Shown one piece after another: positions 44,468-47,130 of a stretch of 47,130 nt of DNA (position 1 is the first letter of the stretch; each line of letters begins with the position of its first letter). This stretch comes from Ureibacillus sp. (GTDB taxonomy: Bacteria > Bacillota > Bacilli > Bacillales_A > Planococcaceae). Both the position numbers and the translations under genes were made by a program. Where the stretch lies: contig JAPSJC010000012.1 in the NCBI GenBank assembly GCA_031178355.1, positions 1-47,130 of the forward strand. The letters are read 5' to 3'. The notes beneath the pieces were generated by a model. That model searched no databases. It was not told where the DNA came from and saw only the letters and a list, made by a program, of their open reading frames with translations.

Positions 44468-45385
44468 ATGATTGAATTAAAAAATATAAATGTCCAATTT
44501 AGTGGTAGAGATATTTTAAAAGATGTTTCCGAAACGTTCCAACCTGGGGAGATTATCGGGTTAGTTGCACCGAATGGTACAGGGAAATCCACTCTTATGA
44601 ATGTCATCATGAACTATGTTAAACCGAACAGCGGGAAAGTGGTTGTGCAAGAAAAGTATCAATATACAAGTAAAAAGAACGAAGTAAAAATTCACCAACT
44701 TGTATCCATGATGCCTGAACAAAGTGATTTGTATAATCATCTATCGGGTAAAGAACACTTGAGAATTTATTGCTCTATGTGGAATAGTAATCCGAAATTA
44801 ATCGATCAGACTATTAAAGATCTTGGGATGGATTCCTACGTAAAGAAAAGAACGGGTACATATTCATTAGGAATGCGGCAACGACTATGCTTTGCTATGC
44901 AAATTGTATCAGATACACCTATTATGCTGATGGACGAGGTTATGAATGGATTAGACCCAAATAATGTCGAACTTATTTCAAGTATACTTCTCAAGAAAAA
45001 AGAGGAAGGGAAAATTATTATAGTTGCGTCTCACTTATTAGAGAACCTAGAAAAAATTTCAGATCGTGTATTTTTATTTAAAGATGCCCAATTAATAAAT
45101 GCAAACGAGATTACATCAGGTTATGGTAAACGAGAAATTACAACTGTTCGCGTAAAAGACCTAACGGATGCTATTAAAGAGATGTTTTATCAAGAGTTTC
45201 CAAATACGGAGATACGTTCGTTATCAAGTGGAATATCATTAGTTGATGTAAGTAATTATGATTTAGAGCAGCTTGCGCGGATTGTTATATTCTTTAAAGA
45301 ACATCATATTACAGATTTCAGTTATGGAAATGTAACACTTAATGATCTATATTCGATGTATTATTTAGAAAATGTAAAGAGGTAA
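44468..45385 (+). CDS. ABC transporter ATP-binding protein
   Basis: 305-residue ATPase for the two permeases. Seen: Walker A APNGTGKST (about 35), signature YSLGMRQRLCFAMQI (variant of LSGGQ with SLGMRQR, common in ABC-2 exporters), Walker B IMLMDEVMNGLDP with Glu followed by Val rather than Pro, and H-loop ASHLLENLE. A C-terminal domain of about 85 residues follows, as in drug or bacteriocin exporters. The ATG at 44468 follows GAGGTGG; the ATG at 44447 is less well placed. Confidence 0.9.
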   Translation: MIELKNINVQFSGRDILKDVSETFQPGEIIGLVAPNGTGKSTLMNVIMNYVKPNSGKVVVQEKYQYTSKKNEVKIHQLVSMMPEQSDLYNHLSGKEHLRIYCSMWNSNPKLIDQTIKDLGMDSYVKKRTGTYSLGMRQRLCFAMQIVSDTPIMLMDEVMNGLDPNNVELISSILLKKKEEGKIIIVASHLLENLEKISDRVFLFKDAQLINANEITSGYGKREITTVRVKDLTDAIKEMFYQEFPNTEIRSLSSGISLVDVSNYDLEQLARIVIFFKEHHITDFSYGNVTLNDLYSMYYLENVKR

Positions 45386-45422
45386 GTAAGATTGTTGGGA
45401 AAAAGATATGTTAATTTATATC

Positions 45423-45460
45423 AAATGCGCGGTAAAGTAAAAGTGACTGCGCATTTTTCT
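45423..45460 (+). terminator. Terminator of the ABC-2 transporter operon
   Basis: 8-bp GC-rich stem (45423-45430 with 45449-45456) plus a short inner helix, then TTTTTCTTT. Confidence 0.8.
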
Positions 45461-45511
45461 TTGAAAACAATATTTGTTTGACACTGATTGACTATAACTA
45501 TGTTAATTATT

Positions 45512-45519
45512 GTTATAAT
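45512..45519 (+). promoter_or_regulatory. Possible extended -10 promoter
   Basis: TGTTATAAT with no good -35. It would give a 225-nt leader for the RHH gene. Confidence 0.3.
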
Positions 45520-45624
45520 AAGTCGAGTTGTAAAGTTTTTTGTCAATTAAGTTGACTAATAAATTATGATGAAATAGTAATATAGCTATTAATATTTAAA
45601 TAGTGAAGCAAAAATGCCCAAAAG

Positions 45625-45653
45625 TTGCACGGTGGAACACTTGTTCGTATAAT
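45625..45653 (+). promoter_or_regulatory. Predicted SigA promoter of the RHH gene
   Basis: -35 TTGCAC (45625-45630), 17-bp spacer, -10 TATAAT (45648-45653). Confidence 0.65.
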
Positions 45654-45751
45654 AGTTTTAGAATAGAATTTTAAATAGCAATGTTTATCATAAATATTAA
45701 AAGTAACGAAGCCGTGAATAATTGGATTCAAGTATAGGAGTGGATGAAACT

Positions 45752-46126
45752 ATGTGGAAATTAGTTAATGGAAAATTAATTCATACAATTGATGAAACAA
45801 GAATTAAATATAAAACTAGAGTGAGTAAATTATTATTAAATGAACTGAATGAAATGGCTAAAGAACATAATACACATGTAAGTTATTTACTTGAAAATGG
45901 ATTTGAAAATATCTTAAAAGAAGAATCAATATTTTTTGATAAGAAAAAACGGCCAAAAGATCGTGTTGAATTTAGAACAACTTGCAATAAAGAAATACTT
46001 GATCAACTTAGGGCTTTTGCTAAAAACAATCAACTTAACTTGAACGATGTAATTGAAGCCAGTATATCCTATATAGATACGCAGCATGTTAAGAATGCAA
46101 ACTATCGGTATAGAATTGAAAGGTAA
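45752..46126 (+). CDS. Tandem ribbon-helix-helix protein, putative DNA-binding
   Basis: 124 residues. Two segments have the RHH pattern of a basic beta-strand then two helices: KTRVSKLLLNELNEMAKE-HNTHVSYLLENG (about 23-52) and RVEFRTTCNKEILDQLRAFAKNN-QLNLNDVIEA (about 72-106). RHH proteins usually dimerise to form one DNA-binding sheet; a chain with two copies could do this alone. Homologues that I recall are sometimes mislabelled rRNA methyltransferase; nothing of a methyltransferase is visible. The ATG at 45752 follows AGGAG; the frame runs 30 bases further up. Confidence 0.65.
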   Translation: MWKLVNGKLIHTIDETRIKYKTRVSKLLLNELNEMAKEHNTHVSYLLENGFENILKEESIFFDKKKRPKDRVEFRTTCNKEILDQLRAFAKNNQLNLNDVIEASISYIDTQHVKNANYRYRIER

Positions 46127-46540
46127 TGGTAATAAACTTCACTTTTCAAATTGGGACCCGGTCATAATATACATTATCTTAAGTTGAATCTCACTTATAA
46201 AGAATACTTATAATAGTGAGACAGAATTGATATTTAATCCAAGTATCAATAGCTATGATATATTCGTCATCATTTCAATTCCATACACTGGATTGATCAA
46301 TTCTTGCGTATTTTTTGTTACTCAACAACGGTATTCGTTCTATAGAGTTTTTGTGAGTATTATTACAAATATCGACTTAATTTCATTTTGATCCTATTTC
46401 CTATTTAAGTTTATTTTAATCCTAAGAATTCTATCTTAACCTCACATCTTATATCCTAAGATATTATTCAAGACTAACTTATTGTAATTTCAATAAAACA
46501 ATATTATTAGGTATACCCTATTTTTATAGTTTTATAGTTA
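46127..46540. other. Long AT-rich intergenic region
   Basis: No ORF with a ribosome site on either strand. Visible: a TCTCACT/AGTGAGA hairpin (46189-46221) with an inner TATAA/TTATA helix, and three scattered ATCCTA words near 46390-46460. It may be regulatory DNA, a 3' region or a decayed gene. Confidence 0.5.
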
Positions 46541-46626
46541 TTGTCAATACTTAAAAATGCCATAAAATCATTCTTTAAACACCTTGCTATTACTAGGTTC
46601 ATTACCTAATTAACGTGTTTTTTTAA
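46541..46626 (+). promoter_or_regulatory. Promoter-like and terminator-like pair in the gap (possible small RNA unit)
   Basis: -35 TTGTCA (46541-46546), 16-bp spacer, -10 TAAAAT (46563-46568). Just downstream, outer stem AAACAC/GTGTTT (46577-46620) with inner TAGGT/ACCTA and a run of seven T. The predicted transcript is only about 50 nt. Confidence 0.35.
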
Positions 46627-46697
46627 CTTTTGAATTAGATTTTCTCGAAAAAACATGTATTTTAAAATATTTTTAAAATTTATTTTTTTAAAAACTA

Positions 46698-46726
46698 TTG
46701 CAATTTTGTGAACAAATTACTAGAAT
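46698..46726 (+). promoter_or_regulatory. Predicted promoter of the DUF485-symporter genes
   Basis: -35 TTGCAA (46698-46703), 17-bp spacer, -10 TAGAAT (46721-46726), about 75 bp before the start. Confidence 0.55.
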
Positions 46727-46802
46727 TGTAAATGTAAAGTCTATCAAATAGAAATTTACAGACATAAAGCAGAAAAATATTTCAAATTTAGGGGGAATGT
46801 TT

Positions 46803-47126
46803 ATGGCGAACGACCAAAAATCGATTGATTATGACAAAATCGCTGCTTTACCATCGTTTAAAAAGTTAACAAAAAAGAAAAACAAATTTCTTTGGACTGT
46901 GACAGCAATTTTCTTTGTAGTTTATATGCTGTTACCAGTATTAACCTCTTACACTAATATCTTACATCAAAAAGCTATTGGGGAAATTACATGGGTATGG
47001 ATCTATTCTGCGGGATTATTCATTATGACATGGGGTCTTGCTCATTTCTATGTTTCTCGTGCTAACCGCTTTGATCATGATGCACAAGAGGTCATTAATG
47101 AGTATGAAGGAGGTGCCAACAAATGA
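46803..47126 (+). CDS. DUF485 membrane protein, partner of a sodium:solute symporter
   Basis: 107 residues. Seen: LPSFKKLTKKKNKF near the N-terminus, two membrane helices (about 29-48 and 62-82) and AHFYVSRANRFD, the signature of DUF485 (YjcH-type). In many bacteria this small protein precedes actP or related acetate/monocarboxylate symporters. The ATG at 46803 has GGGGG upstream at good spacing. Its stop overlaps an ATG at 47123 (ATGA), as expected for coupled genes. Confidence 0.85.
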   Translation: MANDQKSIDYDKIAALPSFKKLTKKKNKFLWTVTAIFFVVYMLLPVLTSYTNILHQKAIGEITWVWIYSAGLFIMTWGLAHFYVSRANRFDHDAQEVINEYEGGANK

Positions 47127-47130
47127 GTCC
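47123..47130 (+). CDS. Start of a downstream gene, probably sodium:solute (acetate-type) symporter, cut by the window edge
   Basis: Only ATG AGT and two further bases are present. AAGGAGG lies at the right distance. The symporter identity rests solely on the usual partner of DUF485 genes. Confidence 0.5.

Noticed and set aside
45614-45652. 12-codon frame MPKSCTVEHLFV before the RHH gene
   Set aside because: It coincides with a good SigA promoter and has no ribosome site.

Overview
The window reads as a low-GC Gram-positive chromosome from the order Bacillales. Strong AGGAGG-type ribosome sites, TTG/GTG starts, a staphylococcal-type MurG, an ArlRS-like two-component pair, SigI-RsgI, XpaC/TelA and OdhAB together suggest a spore-former of the Planococcaceae/Caryophanaceae type (Lysinibacillus, Solibacillus or Kurthia-like). 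This placement is inference from gene content. I see no rRNA, tRNA, CRISPR array, transposase or prophage; it is mostly ordinary core chromosome with accessory-looking patches near 22-24, 37-39 and 41-47 kb.

Layout. 1-5.7 kb: cell-wall and housekeeping genes (S41 protease with a peptidoglycan-binding tail, CobW-like GTPase, MurG, a GNAT acetyltransferase with a terminator-bearing leader, DapF). 5.8-7.9 kb: ArlR/ArlS-like pair. 8.1-12.3 kb: odhA-odhB (2-oxoglutarate dehydrogenase E1/E2) with a perfect hairpin between them. 12.4-15.2 kb: a lysine riboswitch followed by binding protein, permease and ATPase, so an inferred lysine importer. 15.3-21.3 kb: a 31-codon membrane peptide gene, a DUF6501-like protein, xpaC-telA, a DUF1033-like protein, a cold-shock gene with a terminator in its leader, a lipoprotein and an ABC-F ATPase. 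21.6-27.1 kb: a lipoprotein, a six-LysM surface protein and an MHYT-PAS-PAS-GGDEF-EAL enzyme. 27.4-35.4 kb: MsrA, LCP ligase, AI-2E family permease, aminotransferase, a P-loop protein with an Asp23-like tail, enoyl-CoA hydratase-like protein, small membrane protein, patatin-like lipase and YqeY. 35.5-39 kb: PAS-GGDEF-EAL protein and an unrecognised 463-residue protein. 39-41.7 kb: sigI-rsgI with an upstream Lys-rich secreted protein that has a SigI-like promoter. 42.1-45.4 kb: a permease-permease-ATPase transporter. 45.7-47.1 kb: a tandem ribbon-helix-helix protein, a 0.67 kb AT-rich gap, and a DUF485 protein leading into a symporter gene cut by the window edge.

How the genes connect. DapF makes meso-diaminopimelate, used for lysine and peptidoglycan. 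The riboswitch ties the neighbouring ABC importer to lysine level. MurG, the S41 protease, LCP protein, LysM protein and SigI-RsgI all concern the envelope. Two cyclic-di-GMP enzymes lie 9 kb apart.

The most notable points are an RsgI that lacks the Asn-Pro motif used for autoproteolysis, the candidate SigI promoter on the adjacent secreted-protein gene, the intrinsic terminator inside the cold-shock leader, a hairpin that would compete with P1 of the lysine riboswitch, the P-loop/Asp23-like fusion and the tandem RHH protein. I did not find a clear novel defence or mobile system.
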